Assembly: GCA_964509195.1 (NCBI GenBank)
Contig: CAZDWJ010000007.1
Location: 62,001 to 126,000 of the forward strand
Length of the DNA stretch: 64,000 nt
Origin: UBA4802 sp964509195
Lineage (GTDB): Bacteria; Spirochaetota; UBA4802; UB4802
Direction of reading: 5' to 3'
Shown: positions 7,780 to 16,414 of the stretch, piece after piece
Layout: every line of letters begins with the position of its first letter
Position numbering within the stretch: position 1 is the first letter of the stretch
Translations under genes and position numbers: made by a program
Notes under the pieces: model-generated
Database searches by the model: none
Told to the model about the DNA's origin: nothing
What the model saw: the letters and a program-made list of their open reading frames with translations, nothing else

Positions 7780-9894
7780 TTACTTATTTGCTTCTTCTTC
7801 AGCAAACTCTTTCTTGCGCTCTTCTATAACCTTTTCAGCAATCCTGCCAGAGATTGGCTCATAATGTGAAAAGCGCATCTCAAATGTTGCCTTGCCACTG
7901 GTCATTGCACGCAGGTCAATGGAGTAGCGCAACATCTCAGCTAGCGGCACCAGCGCTTTAACCACAGAAATTGGTGAGTTGCCTTCCTCATCGGAACTTC
8001 CCATACCAAGAACCTTGCCACGCCTGCTGGTAATGTCATTTAAAATATCGCCCATTGAATCCTTTTCAACATAGACATCAACTTCCATAATGGGCTCCAG
8101 TAGTATGGGACCTGCTGACTCAAGTCCTTTTTTCAATGCCTGGCGCGCTGCTATCTTAAATGACATTTCAGAAGAGTCTACCGGATGATATGAACCATAG
8201 TAAAGCTCTACCGAAACATCTACAACCGGGAAGCGTGCAAGTACACCCTCATCCATACCTTCACGCAATCCTTTTTCCACAGCAGGGATGAAGTTGCGCG
8301 GAATAACGCCGCCAACAATGCTGTCAATAAATTCAAAGCCCTTACCACGCTCTAAAGGTGCAACACGTATAAATACTTCGCCATACTGCCCATGTCCCCC
8401 CGTTTGCTTTTTGTGTTTATACTGGGCTTCAGCTTTTTTGGTGATAGTTTCACGGTATGCAATCTTTGGCTCTGATGTTACAAGCTCAATTTTATTCTTT
8501 TCTTTTATGGATTTAAGGATAATATCAAGCTGCATCTCGCCCATTCCTGAGAGCACGGTCTGTTTAGTTTCAGGATTAAATATATAGGTGATTGTTGGAT
8601 TCTCATCAGTTATTCGTGAAAAGATCTGTCCAATCTTATCTTCATCACCCTTCTTGGATGCCTGAACCGCAAACGAAAATACAGGATTTGGCAACTGTAT
8701 AATTGGCAGCAATACAGATTGTTTCGTATCACACAGTGTATCAAGGGTAGCAGTTCTATCTAACTTAACAACAACACCAATATCTCCTGGAAGAAGTTTT
8801 GGTACGTCAACTGGCTTATTGCCTATCATTGTATATAGTTTGGTAACCCGTTCCTTATAGTTTTTGGTTGAATTTAATACTTCCGTTTCAGGTAGTAAAG
8901 CACCAGAAATGATTTTGAGATAATTAAACCGACCAGCATACTGATCAATATATGTCTTCCATACAACTGCTGCAAACGGTGCATCAGGTTTTGATGTAAT
9001 TGTTACTTTTTCTTCTTTGTTATTTGGGTTTAATCCTACAACCTGCTTATTTAATTCCCAGGCGGGTACATAATTCTTAATTACATTAAGCAAACTCTTA
9101 ATACCTGTAGCCTTAAGTGATGAACCGCAAATAACCGGGAAAACTTCTGCTTTTGCAACAAGCGCCTTTAACCCTTTTTTCATTTCATCTTCAGTTAAAG
9201 GCTCTCCTTCTAAATATTTTTCAATCAATGCATCATCACCTTCGGCCGATAGCTCCATTAAACTATTGCGGGCATCCTCAGCCGCCTTTTTTAAATCTGC
9301 AGGGACATCGCTAGCCTGGATCTTGCCATCCGGTTTTGGGATCATTGCCTTCATCTCAATGAGGTCCACAACACCACTGTGTTTATCTGCTTCGCCAACA
9401 GGAACACATACAGGAGCAAACTTTGCATTAAAGTGGGATTTAAGATTATCAATTATTGCATTGAAATTTGCTCGCTCCTTATCCATTTTATTTACAAAAA
9501 TAATACGTGGAATCTTTTTTGATTCCAGATATCGCCATACTTTTTCAGTTTCTATCTGTACACCATCAACTGCATCAACAACTATAATAGCGGCTTCAGA
9601 TACCTGAATAGCTGCCCGTGCTTCACCAACAAAATCAGACATGCCGGGTGTGTCGATTATATTTATTTTAACATCGTCTATCTCCACAAATCCCAATGCG
9701 CTGCGTATTGACATTTTCCTGTTTTTTTCTTCTTCATCATAGTCTGATGTAAGTGACCCATCATCGGGTTTTCCTATTTTATCAATCTGACCACCAGTAA
9801 ACAACATTGCATCAAATAATGTAGATTTTCCTGTACTTCCATGCCCCACAATGGCAACAGTTCTGACATTTTCAGTAGAATATTCTTTTAGCAT
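7780..9894 (-). CDS. Elongation factor G paralogue (EF-G2 type)
   Basis: A translational GTPase with all EF-G domains (704 residues). The G1 loop is GHGSTGKST, G3 is DTPGMSDF and G4 is NKMDKE. The G3 His that activates water in canonical EF-G (DTPGH) is Met here, and G1 differs from the AHIDAGKTT of housekeeping EF-G. Both mark the EF-G2/EF-G-like subfamily. Domain IV is present (GGHGQYGEVFIRVAP), as is a C-terminal domain V (LEPIMEVDVYVEKDSMGDILNDITSRRG). SD GGAGGG at 9899-9904 is four bases from the ATG at 9894, which decides the start. The gene stands alone with its own terminator. Members of this subfamily may act in translocation or recycling, or as backups; the exact role is not settled by sequence. 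Confidence 0.85.
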   Translation of the reverse strand: MLKEYSTENVRTVAIVGHGSTGKSTLFDAMLFTGGQIDKIGKPDDGSLTSDYDEEEKNRKMSIRSALGFVEIDDVKINIIDTPGMSDFVGEARAAIQVSEAAIIVVDAVDGVQIETEKVWRYLESKKIPRIIFVNKMDKERANFNAIIDNLKSHFNAKFAPVCVPVGEADKHSGVVDLIEMKAMIPKPDGKIQASDVPADLKKAAEDARNSLMELSAEGDDALIEKYLEGEPLTEDEMKKGLKALVAKAEVFPVICGSSLKATGIKSLLNVIKNYVPAWELNKQVVGLNPNNKEEKVTITSKPDAPFAAVVWKTYIDQYAGRFNYLKIISGALLPETEVLNSTKNYKERVTKLYTMIGNKPVDVPKLLPGDIGVVVKLDRTATLDTLCDTKQSVLLPIIQLPNPVFSFAVQASKKGDEDKIGQIFSRITDENPTITYIFNPETKQTVLSGMGEMQLDIILKSIKEKNKIELVTSEPKIAYRETITKKAEAQYKHKKQTGGHGQYGEVFIRVAPLERGKGFEFIDSIVGGVIPRNFIPAVEKGLREGMDEGVLARFPVVDVSVELYYGSYHPVDSSEMSFKIAARQALKKGLESAGPILLEPIMEVDVYVEKDSMGDILNDITSRRGKVLGMGSSDEEGNSPISVVKALVPLAEMLRYSIDLRAMTSGKATFEMRFSHYEPISGRIAEKVIEERKKEFAEEEANK

Positions 9895-10079
9895 CATACC
9901 CTCCAGCGTACTATACACTAAATTAAATTGAGATATTCTCTTTTAGGACAAATAGATAAAAGCTTGTGCAGAAAAATAAAATGGTATATGTTTTTTGTAA
10001 AGTATTTTATTTTATAAAATTGGTTGATTATTTCATGGCAGTTATGCAGTATGTACCTTTATGTGTGGTCAATATTTAA

Positions 10080-11471
10080 ATGAAAAACCTATATTTAAAA
10101 ATCATACACAACAGATATTACTCTATACCTTATTCACCATCATATAGAATTTTTCTAAAAATTATATTGATGACCTGTCTACTTGCATTCTATACAGGTA
10201 CATACGCTCAAAATGTGTATGAAGCATCAACGCTTCACAATGCCGCATCCCGAAGCCAGACAGTTCTACACATCTTTTATGAGCGCTGGGATTCCATGCT
10301 CAGTAACTATCTCCACTTTGATGCATACATTAACTTAAACTGGGTATATGACTTTTATGTGAATACCTACAATCGCGGAACGGGGCAAAAAGAAGCTGTC
10401 CCTATGCGCCTTGTTCGTACATTTTCGGATCTGATTTTTTTATTCCCGGCATACTCCCCACACGATGTAACACCATCGGATGAATCACAACCTGTTGATA
10501 TTACAGATGTCACAACATTCAGGAAACCATGGGCATACAATACGGTTTTACTGGGCTTTACGCTCTGTGGTTACCACTACGGACTAACTCGCTCTGTAAA
10601 AATCAATCGTGGCAGTGCTGGAAGTGAATCAGCATCAGATTATGCATTTTCCCAATTTTTTGATGACATAGCTGCTGCAACACTTATTTTTGTTCCTTAC
10701 ATAACGCTCCATACTGGTATAATTTTTAATCAGCAGATTGAACCCAATGAAGACGGTACTCTGGATTATAACTTTGACCCGTCATCCATTTCCAAACGTT
10801 ATTTTGGATCATTGAGTGTGTTTAATGCTTTCACATGGCGTTCAACAGCTGCAAATGACCGCGTGGAATCATCAGACATCAGCATCAGCATAACGCCATT
10901 ATTACATCTTATAGGTTATATTACTACTTCCCTGCCTGAGATAATCATTGGTTACAAGCGATACAACAAATATAACGATGAGCCGTATGACCCAGTTTGG
11001 GTAAGTAGCGCAATTGGCAAATCAAATACTATGACCGATAGTTCAAAACAGCATGCAACACTGAATACGTACTATACACTACTTACAGAATCCTTTGGCA
11101 GTTTTCACCTTGCAGCACATATTGAATTACAGCATGTTGATGCAACACTCATTGATAAACGTAGTGGCCAAAAGGTTATATTACCATTAATGCGGTTGTG
11201 GATGGCAAAAGCTGGATACGATTTTCTTGAAAGACCAGGCTGGGATTTAATTCTGTGGTTTGGTGTAAATAAATTCTATGACCCTGCAATCAGTTACCAT
11301 AGCAAACATTCGGATAATGATACTGGTGGCTGGTTTGCAATGATAGATGGTGTGGCGCCATACATTACATTATCCATTAAGGCTTCGTATAATGAAGCAT
11401 CTGAGCTTGATAAACTTGTTGAAGCAGTTGATAAATATATTCTTGAAGCAACTGCATCGTTCAGGATATAA
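10080..11471 (+). CDS. Exported beta-rich protein, probable outer-membrane protein
   Basis: An extended N-terminus with a hydrophobic core near residues 25-43 and a likely cleavage at TYA-QN suggests export. The ~420-residue mature part is rich in aromatic and polar strands separated by Asn/Asp/Gly turns (for example ITLHTGIIFNQ, FGSLSVFNAFTWRS, YITLSIKASYN) and ends in ATASFRI, consistent with an outer-membrane barrel. No known family is recognised. No SD precedes the ATG; a later in-frame Met (residue 31, MTCLLAF) could be the true start. The gene is divergent from the EF-G gene and followed four bases later by a small lipoprotein gene, with which it probably forms a two-gene surface operon. 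Confidence 0.5.
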   Translation: MKNLYLKIIHNRYYSIPYSPSYRIFLKIILMTCLLAFYTGTYAQNVYEASTLHNAASRSQTVLHIFYERWDSMLSNYLHFDAYINLNWVYDFYVNTYNRGTGQKEAVPMRLVRTFSDLIFLFPAYSPHDVTPSDESQPVDITDVTTFRKPWAYNTVLLGFTLCGYHYGLTRSVKINRGSAGSESASDYAFSQFFDDIAAATLIFVPYITLHTGIIFNQQIEPNEDGTLDYNFDPSSISKRYFGSLSVFNAFTWRSTAANDRVESSDISISITPLLHLIGYITTSLPEIIIGYKRYNKYNDEPYDPVWVSSAIGKSNTMTDSSKQHATLNTYYTLLTESFGSFHLAAHIELQHVDATLIDKRSGQKVILPLMRLWMAKAGYDFLERPGWDLILWFGVNKFYDPAISYHSKHSDNDTGGWFAMIDGVAPYITLSIKASYNEASELDKLVEAVDKYILEATASFRI

Positions 11472-11475
11472 TACC

Positions 11476-11991
11476 ATGGTAAGGAAAATTATATCTTATA
11501 TAATGTTAGTGGCGATAGCTCATAGCATAATAGCCTGTTCCTACATGGCAGATTACATTGAAAGTGAACTTACCAACCGTGCCAGTTTTTCTATCACTGC
11601 TCGCTATGAAGGTGGTACAGGAGTCATCGTTGAGTGGGATACCAATCCTAACCAGGATTCTTTTGCCGGATATGAAATCTATATGACTGAAGAAGCTAAC
11701 AATGAATTTGCAGATATGATAGTAGTAGGTGCGCGTTTTAATATTGGCTCTTCTCCATATTTTAATGAAGATAATCAACTTAAATACTCATCAACTTCAC
11801 AATTTATCCATAATCAAATACCACCCTCCGGCATCTACTTTTACCGCGTCGGCGTTATTGAGTGGGATGAACGCGACTATGATGGTGATGGCAAAAATGA
11901 GAAGAAACCTGATTCGCCATCCATCGGACTATATCAATCATATACAACTATAGCCGAAATCAGCGGCAGTGCAATGGTGGAGATTCCATAA
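11476..11991 (+). CDS. Small lipoprotein with a fibronectin-III-like fold
   Basis: The start at 11476 gives MVRKIISYIMLVAIAHSIIAC, a lipoprotein signal with lipobox SIIAC; AGGA lies nine bases upstream. The mature ~150 residues contain strands ASFSITARYEGGTGVIVEWD, then FAGYEIYMTE and IYFYRVGVIEWD. The W...GYxIY...Y.RVG arrangement is typical of fibronectin type III domains. DYDGDGKNE near residue 130 looks like a Ca2+-binding loop. It is coupled to the preceding barrel-like gene (4-base gap), so a shared surface role is likely. The dispersed motif GCGATAGCT sits at 11512 inside the signal peptide, encoding AIAH. Confidence 0.6.
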   Translation: MVRKIISYIMLVAIAHSIIACSYMADYIESELTNRASFSITARYEGGTGVIVEWDTNPNQDSFAGYEIYMTEEANNEFADMIVVGARFNIGSSPYFNEDNQLKYSSTSQFIHNQIPPSGIYFYRVGVIEWDERDYDGDGKNEKKPDSPSIGLYQSYTTIAEISGSAMVEIP

Positions 11992-12317
11992 TTATAATTT
12001 TTAATACAACGCAAAGGACTCAAATAAAACTAAAGATAAGGAAAAAATGATATTAATTATTTTATCTTAAACACTACACCTACATTATCAACACCATGCT
12101 TGTGAATTGTTGAATTTCACTCTGAGTACGCAGAGAAAACAAAGAGAAAAGAATAAAAAAATCATATAATTCTCTTTCTCACTCACTCAGTGTTCTCAGC
12201 TATCTCTGCGTGATAAATAATATTTTAATTTTTATATTTAAACCAATTACAATTTTATAATTGACAGAAAATCATTTTCAATTCATAAATTCAACATCCT
12301 ATCACTGGAGGCAATTC
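11992..12317. repeat. Intergenic region with an imperfect inverted repeat
   Basis: No gene is seen. Between about 12118 and 12212 a TCTGAGTACGCAGAGAAAAC stretch is answered on the opposite side by AGTGTTCTCAGCTATCTCTGCGTG, with AAGAGAAAAGAAT facing ATTCTCTTTCTC near the centre. This makes a long, interrupted palindrome. It resembles the 'tctctgcgt' type of dispersed intergenic repeat seen in many environmental bacteria; function unknown. The SD CTGGAGG at 12305 belongs to the next gene. Confidence 0.45.
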
Positions 12318-13487
12318 ATGCACTATTGCATTATTGGCAACGGCGTTGCCGGTACTGAAGCAGCGTTAGCTATTCGCTCCCAGGACAGCTCTTCGGCAAT
12401 TTCCATTATTACGCAATCAGCCCATTACATGTACTATCGCCCACGCCTTATTGAATATTTAGCGGGAGATATAAAACCAGAAAATCTATATATCTACAAG
12501 CCTGTGATATACGACGAAAAGCATATAGAAGTACTGTTTAAAACACAGGTTATTGATATAGATACCAGATGTAAGTTTATAATATTGCACAATGGCTCAA
12601 AGATTAAATATGACAAACTATGTATTGCTACAGGAGCAACTCCCAACATTCCTTCCATACCAGGTACTACGTTGAAAGGCGTTTACACTATTCGTTCACT
12701 TGAAGATGCAGATGCAATTATTCATCATATTGAAACTTCGTCAAATAAACATGTGGCTGTGGTAGGCGGCGGACTTTTGGGCCTTGAAACAGCATACAGT
12801 TTGAGTAAGCGCGGATGCACCGTCACGGTTATAGAATTTTTTGACAGGCTACTGCCACGTCAGCTGGATAATGACGGTGCAGCCATTGTAAAGAATCTAT
12901 TAGAACAAAAGGGATTACAGTTTTTATTATCAGATTCAGTTACTGAAATTGGTGGCGATAGCTCTGTACAAAAAGTCATCTGCAAATCAGGAAAACAGCT
13001 TGAAGCAGGCACTGTAATATTCTCTATGGGGATTAAACCGCAAATAGAATTAGCAAAAAACGCTGGCCTTTCAGTAAACCGTGGAATAGTTATTAATAAC
13101 TATCTTCAGACGTCTGATCCTAATATTTTTGCTGCCGGTGACCCAACTGAATATAATGGCATTTGTTACGGTATTTGGCCTGCAGCCCGTGAACAGGGTA
13201 AACTTGCAGGAATGAATATGACCGGAGCTAAGCAGGAATACAAGGGCACACTGCTTTCAGTCTTACTAAAAATAACTGGTATTGACCTGTACTCAGCGGG
13301 TGATTTTAATAAGGAAGGCACAGGATCCATTGTTCATAAAGCCGATAGCGTGTATGTAAAATTTTTGTACTCTGATACAGAACCGCTTGCCGCGATTGTT
13401 ATTGGCGACATGAATATTATAAAGCTTGCCCGCAATGTAATGGAACGCAAAGCTGAAATTAATGAATTTATTAAAATGTTTGCGTGA
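12318..13487 (+). CDS. FAD-dependent NAD(P)H oxidoreductase (rubredoxin/nitrite reductase-like)
   Basis: A two-dinucleotide-fold flavoenzyme of 389 residues. The N-terminal FAD motif is IIGNGVAGTEAA, the NAD(P)H motif is VAVVGGGLLGLETA (about residue 148), and the second FAD motif is PNIFAAGDPTEY (about residue 275). The arrangement fits the pyridine nucleotide-disulfide reductase family without a redox-active Cys pair, as in rubredoxin reductase or the N-terminal part of NirB. The start at 12318 is fixed by SD CTGGAGG seven bases upstream. No rubredoxin or nitrite reductase neighbour is present, so the electron acceptor is unknown. A rubrerythrin-like protein at 41.6 kb hints at an oxygen-defence role in this anaerobe, but this is inference. 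Confidence 0.8.
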   Translation: MHYCIIGNGVAGTEAALAIRSQDSSSAISIITQSAHYMYYRPRLIEYLAGDIKPENLYIYKPVIYDEKHIEVLFKTQVIDIDTRCKFIILHNGSKIKYDKLCIATGATPNIPSIPGTTLKGVYTIRSLEDADAIIHHIETSSNKHVAVVGGGLLGLETAYSLSKRGCTVTVIEFFDRLLPRQLDNDGAAIVKNLLEQKGLQFLLSDSVTEIGGDSSVQKVICKSGKQLEAGTVIFSMGIKPQIELAKNAGLSVNRGIVINNYLQTSDPNIFAAGDPTEYNGICYGIWPAAREQGKLAGMNMTGAKQEYKGTLLSVLLKITGIDLYSAGDFNKEGTGSIVHKADSVYVKFLYSDTEPLAAIVIGDMNIIKLARNVMERKAEINEFIKMFA

Positions 13488-13540
13488 GAAAATGATGTTT
13501 TAAGACTATAATTGTGCTCTTGAATTACATTATCTGTATT

Positions 13541-14698
13541 TCATTTCTGTTTTAAATACTCCTCTATTCTATTTAAACCTTCCTTTATATTTTCCATCGA
13601 TGTTGCATAGGAAAAACGTAAAAAACCCTCACCTGCACTGCCAAAGTCAATACCTGGAGTAACACCTACTTTGACTTTTTCTATGATATTAAATGCTTCT
13701 TTATATGAATCACAGCAGAATGCACGAGCATCTGCAAATACGTAAAACGCACCTGTTGGCTCCACATGGATTTTAAATCCCATCTGTGTAAGGCGCTGTA
13801 TCATGTATTGGCGTCTTTGGTTGTAGGTTTGCCTCATTGTTTCAACATCAGGTTTTGCTTGCTTTAATGCAGCAATACCTGCCCATTGAATAAAGTTGTT
13901 TGCTGATATCATAAAGTTTTGATGAATGCGCTGCATTATTTTTGTAAATTCCTTTGGGAAAATGCAGTACCCTAAGCGCCATCCCGTCATAGCATAAAGT
14001 TTAGAAAAACCGTTTATAACAAATGCTTTGTCAGTAAATTCCAGAATTGAATGTGCCCAGTCTTTATATACCAGGCCATGATAAATTTCGTCTGAAATAA
14101 TAAATTGATTGTCAAACTGTGCTATCATCTGCAGTGCGTCTTTCCTCATTACAATACCTGTTGGATTACAAGGCGAATTTACCATAATGGCTTTAGTCCT
14201 GGGTGTTATCTTTTTCTTTATATCATCAGGCCGGTATTGGAACCCTTCCTCTGGATACGTTACTATTTCATTAACCACACCACCTGCCGCAATGATAAAA
14301 TTCTGATAGCAGGGATACCGTGGATTTGACACAATAACATCTTCACCAGGATTGAGTATAGCTAACATGGAAAAAAGGAGTGCCGGGGAAGTTCCAGTTG
14401 TAACAAGTATCTGATCCGGTGAAAGCGATACATTGTATTCATTAAAATAATAATCACAGATTGCTTCACGCAATTCCAGCAACCCTAACGCATGGGTATA
14501 TTTTATTTTTTGCTTTCTCAATGCTTCTATAGCAGCCTGTTCTATTACCTGTGGTGTCATGAAGTCAGGTTCGCCTACTTCCAGATGAATGACATGCTCA
14601 CCTTTGCGCTCCAGCTCTTCGGCCTTTGCCATTACATCCATCACTATAAATGATGTAAATTCATGTGCACGGTTGGATAGCATTGTGCGATAGCTCAT
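13541..14698 (-). CDS. Class I/II PLP-dependent aminotransferase (aspartate aminotransferase-like)
   Basis: A fold-type I aminotransferase of 385 residues. Visible motifs are EVGEPDF near the N-terminus, NSPCNPTG (about 175), SDEIYHGLVY (about 205) and the PLP-lysine motif NGFSKLYAMTGWRLGY (about 230), with the C-terminal Arg in GFLRFSYA. It transfers amino groups between amino acids and 2-oxo acids; sequence alone does not fix the substrate (aspartate, aromatic or alanine). The ATG at 14698 is preferred; a GTG at 14710 and an ATG at 14683 are alternatives. The dispersed motif at 14687-14695 lies in the first codons and encodes the M-S-Y-R of the N-terminus. The gene converges with the FAD enzyme and has no operon partner. 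Confidence 0.85.
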   Translation of the reverse strand: MSYRTMLSNRAHEFTSFIVMDVMAKAEELERKGEHVIHLEVGEPDFMTPQVIEQAAIEALRKQKIKYTHALGLLELREAICDYYFNEYNVSLSPDQILVTTGTSPALLFSMLAILNPGEDVIVSNPRYPCYQNFIIAAGGVVNEIVTYPEEGFQYRPDDIKKKITPRTKAIMVNSPCNPTGIVMRKDALQMIAQFDNQFIISDEIYHGLVYKDWAHSILEFTDKAFVINGFSKLYAMTGWRLGYCIFPKEFTKIMQRIHQNFMISANNFIQWAGIAALKQAKPDVETMRQTYNQRRQYMIQRLTQMGFKIHVEPTGAFYVFADARAFCCDSYKEAFNIIEKVKVGVTPGIDFGSAGEGFLRFSYATSMENIKEGLNRIEEYLKQK

Positions 14699-14953
14699 AA
14701 AAGTATACACTCACCATAAAAAAATATTGTATATGTTTTATCTCAGTATACTATATACCATTTTAAACCTGTTGCAAGCACATTAAACACTTTCAACTAC
14801 AAGAAGACCAGTAATTTAATATCATGACAAGCCAAATTTACAGATACTATCGCAAAAAAATCATGACAACTATTGACAAAATTATACTTTCACTTTATTT
14901 TAATCATTGATTTTATCAAAAGTTACTATCCTGCATATTATAAGAGGTGTGCC

Positions 14954-15442
14954 ATGGTTCAGGTGTTGATTTTATATTACTCACGCTCAGGGAATACCCA
15001 GGAACTTGCCAAAGCTATTGCCGAAGGCGTTAAACAGGTTGAGGGAGCTCAATACATCCTTCGCTCAACAGAAGAAGTAACTAAAGATGACTTTTTGAAC
15101 TCTCATGGCATAATAGCCGGCTCACCGGTGTATTTTGGTACAATGGCAGCCGAATTAAAACGCCTCTTTGATGATTATGTTATTATTCGCAGGAAGATGG
15201 AAAATAAAGTTGGTGCAGCATTTGCCACTTCAAGTGACCCATCAGGTGGAAAAGAAACCACATTGCTTTCAATCATACAGGCTATGCTCATTTATGGAAT
15301 GGTTATTGTTGGTGACCCAATGGAAGCTACAGGCCATTATGGTGTATCCTGCGCCGGCTCCCCCGATGAAAAGACAAAGAAAAATGCAGCACTGCTTGGA
15401 AAGCGTGTTGCCGAGTTAGCTAAAAAGATCTGGGAAAAATAG
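14954..15442 (+). CDS. Flavodoxin-family (WrbA-like) NAD(P)H-dependent flavoprotein
   Basis: 162 residues with the flavodoxin-like fold: the FMN phosphate loop YYSRSGNTQELA is at residues 8-19, GSPVYFGTMAAELKRLFDD at about 60-78 and AFATSSDPSGGKETT at about 94-108. These match WrbA and the NAD(P)H:quinone oxidoreductase group rather than long-chain flavodoxin. SD AAGAGGTG five bases before the ATG at 14954 sets the start. The stop TAG overlaps the GTG of ispD by one base, so the two are translationally coupled. The likely role is two-electron reduction of quinones or low-potential electron transfer. Confidence 0.8.
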   Translation: MVQVLILYYSRSGNTQELAKAIAEGVKQVEGAQYILRSTEEVTKDDFLNSHGIIAGSPVYFGTMAAELKRLFDDYVIIRRKMENKVGAAFATSSDPSGGKETTLLSIIQAMLIYGMVIVGDPMEATGHYGVSCAGSPDEKTKKNAALLGKRVAELAKKIWEK

Positions 15443-16140
15443 TGAAACACCTTGCAATTATTGTAGCAGGTGGAGTAGGACAGCGCATGGGCACTGCTGT
15501 CCCAAAACAATTTTTACAACTTGGCAACAAACCAATAATTGCATGGTCTATAGATACTTTCATTGCATCTGGTTTGGTGGATGCCATTATCATCGCTATC
15601 CATCCTGATCATAAACAGAAGCTCAATGAAATAATACAAAAGCATTTTCCCGCTGCTACCATTATCATCACAAATGGAGGACACACACGGCAAGAATCAT
15701 GTTATAATGCACTTAATTCTTACAATTTTTCAAGCGATGATATAGTGCTGATCCATGACGCAGCACGCCCTTTTATCACTGACACCATGATACAACAATG
15801 CATTGAAACCACACAACAGCATAGTGCTTGCGGCATTTATGTGCCAGTCAAAGAAACAATTGCCCAAATACATGATTCCAATGTCATGGATGTATTCCCT
15901 CGCCATAAACTTTATGCAGCACAAACACCACAATGCTTTCGCTACTCAATAATTGCAGATGCACATAAAAAAGCAGTTGAACGTAATATTACCAACGCAA
16001 CTGATGATGTATCGTTAGCTTTAATGGCAGGATATTCAGTTAAGGCTGTAACCGGAGATTTTTATACAAATATAAAAATAACCACAAACCAAGATATGGA
16101 ATTAGCTAAGTTATTAATTGATACACTAAAGAACAGTTAA
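15442..16140 (+). CDS. ispD: 2-C-methyl-D-erythritol 4-phosphate cytidylyltransferase
   Basis: IspD transfers CMP to methylerythritol phosphate in the non-mevalonate isoprenoid pathway. The CTP-binding motif IIVAGGVGQRMG...PKQF is at residues 5-24. The conserved DIVLIHDAARPF is at about 99-110, AAQTPQCF at about 152-159, and TDDVSLAL at about 180-187. At 232 residues the length is normal for the family. The start codon is GTG, overlapping the stop of the preceding flavoprotein gene by one base; no separate SD is needed if translation re-initiates. IspF is not adjacent. Confidence 0.93.
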   Translation: MKHLAIIVAGGVGQRMGTAVPKQFLQLGNKPIIAWSIDTFIASGLVDAIIIAIHPDHKQKLNEIIQKHFPAATIIITNGGHTRQESCYNALNSYNFSSDDIVLIHDAARPFITDTMIQQCIETTQQHSACGIYVPVKETIAQIHDSNVMDVFPRHKLYAAQTPQCFRYSIIADAHKKAVERNITNATDDVSLALMAGYSVKAVTGDFYTNIKITTNQDMELAKLLIDTLKNS

Positions 16141-16225
16141 AACCAAACTTATACTCATCTTAGCTTGCATGAATGTACTAATTTATGTTTATGATCCTTA
16201 ATCAATCTTTATCTTTTTGATATGA

Positions 16226-16412
16226 TCAAACTCTCTTTATTTCATCAAACAGCATCCATATGCTGAAATCTTCATCCATGCGGCAGTGATAAACCAGATC
16301 CAAAGTGTGATTTCCCTCATCTTCAGTGATTGATACCTGTCTACTATCTATTTCACGTGTTTGTCTTTATTGCGTCCAGAATTTGTCTTGCTGTAATTGC
16401 ACCAGAATAATA
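16226..16412 (-). pseudogene. Frameshifted remnant of a C-terminal coding region
   Basis: Directly after argH the minus strand reads TYYSGAITARQILDAIK in one frame. It then continues in another frame as TREIDSRQVSITEDEGN, DLVYHCRMDEDFSIWMLFDE and a TGA at 16226. Both pieces look like real protein, with a single shift between them near the AAACACGTGAAA region, and no start codon or SD precedes them. This fits the tail of a decayed gene left behind by a deletion. The parent family is not recognised. The rest of the gap (16141-16225) shows nothing. Confidence 0.4.
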
Positions 16413-16414
16413 AG

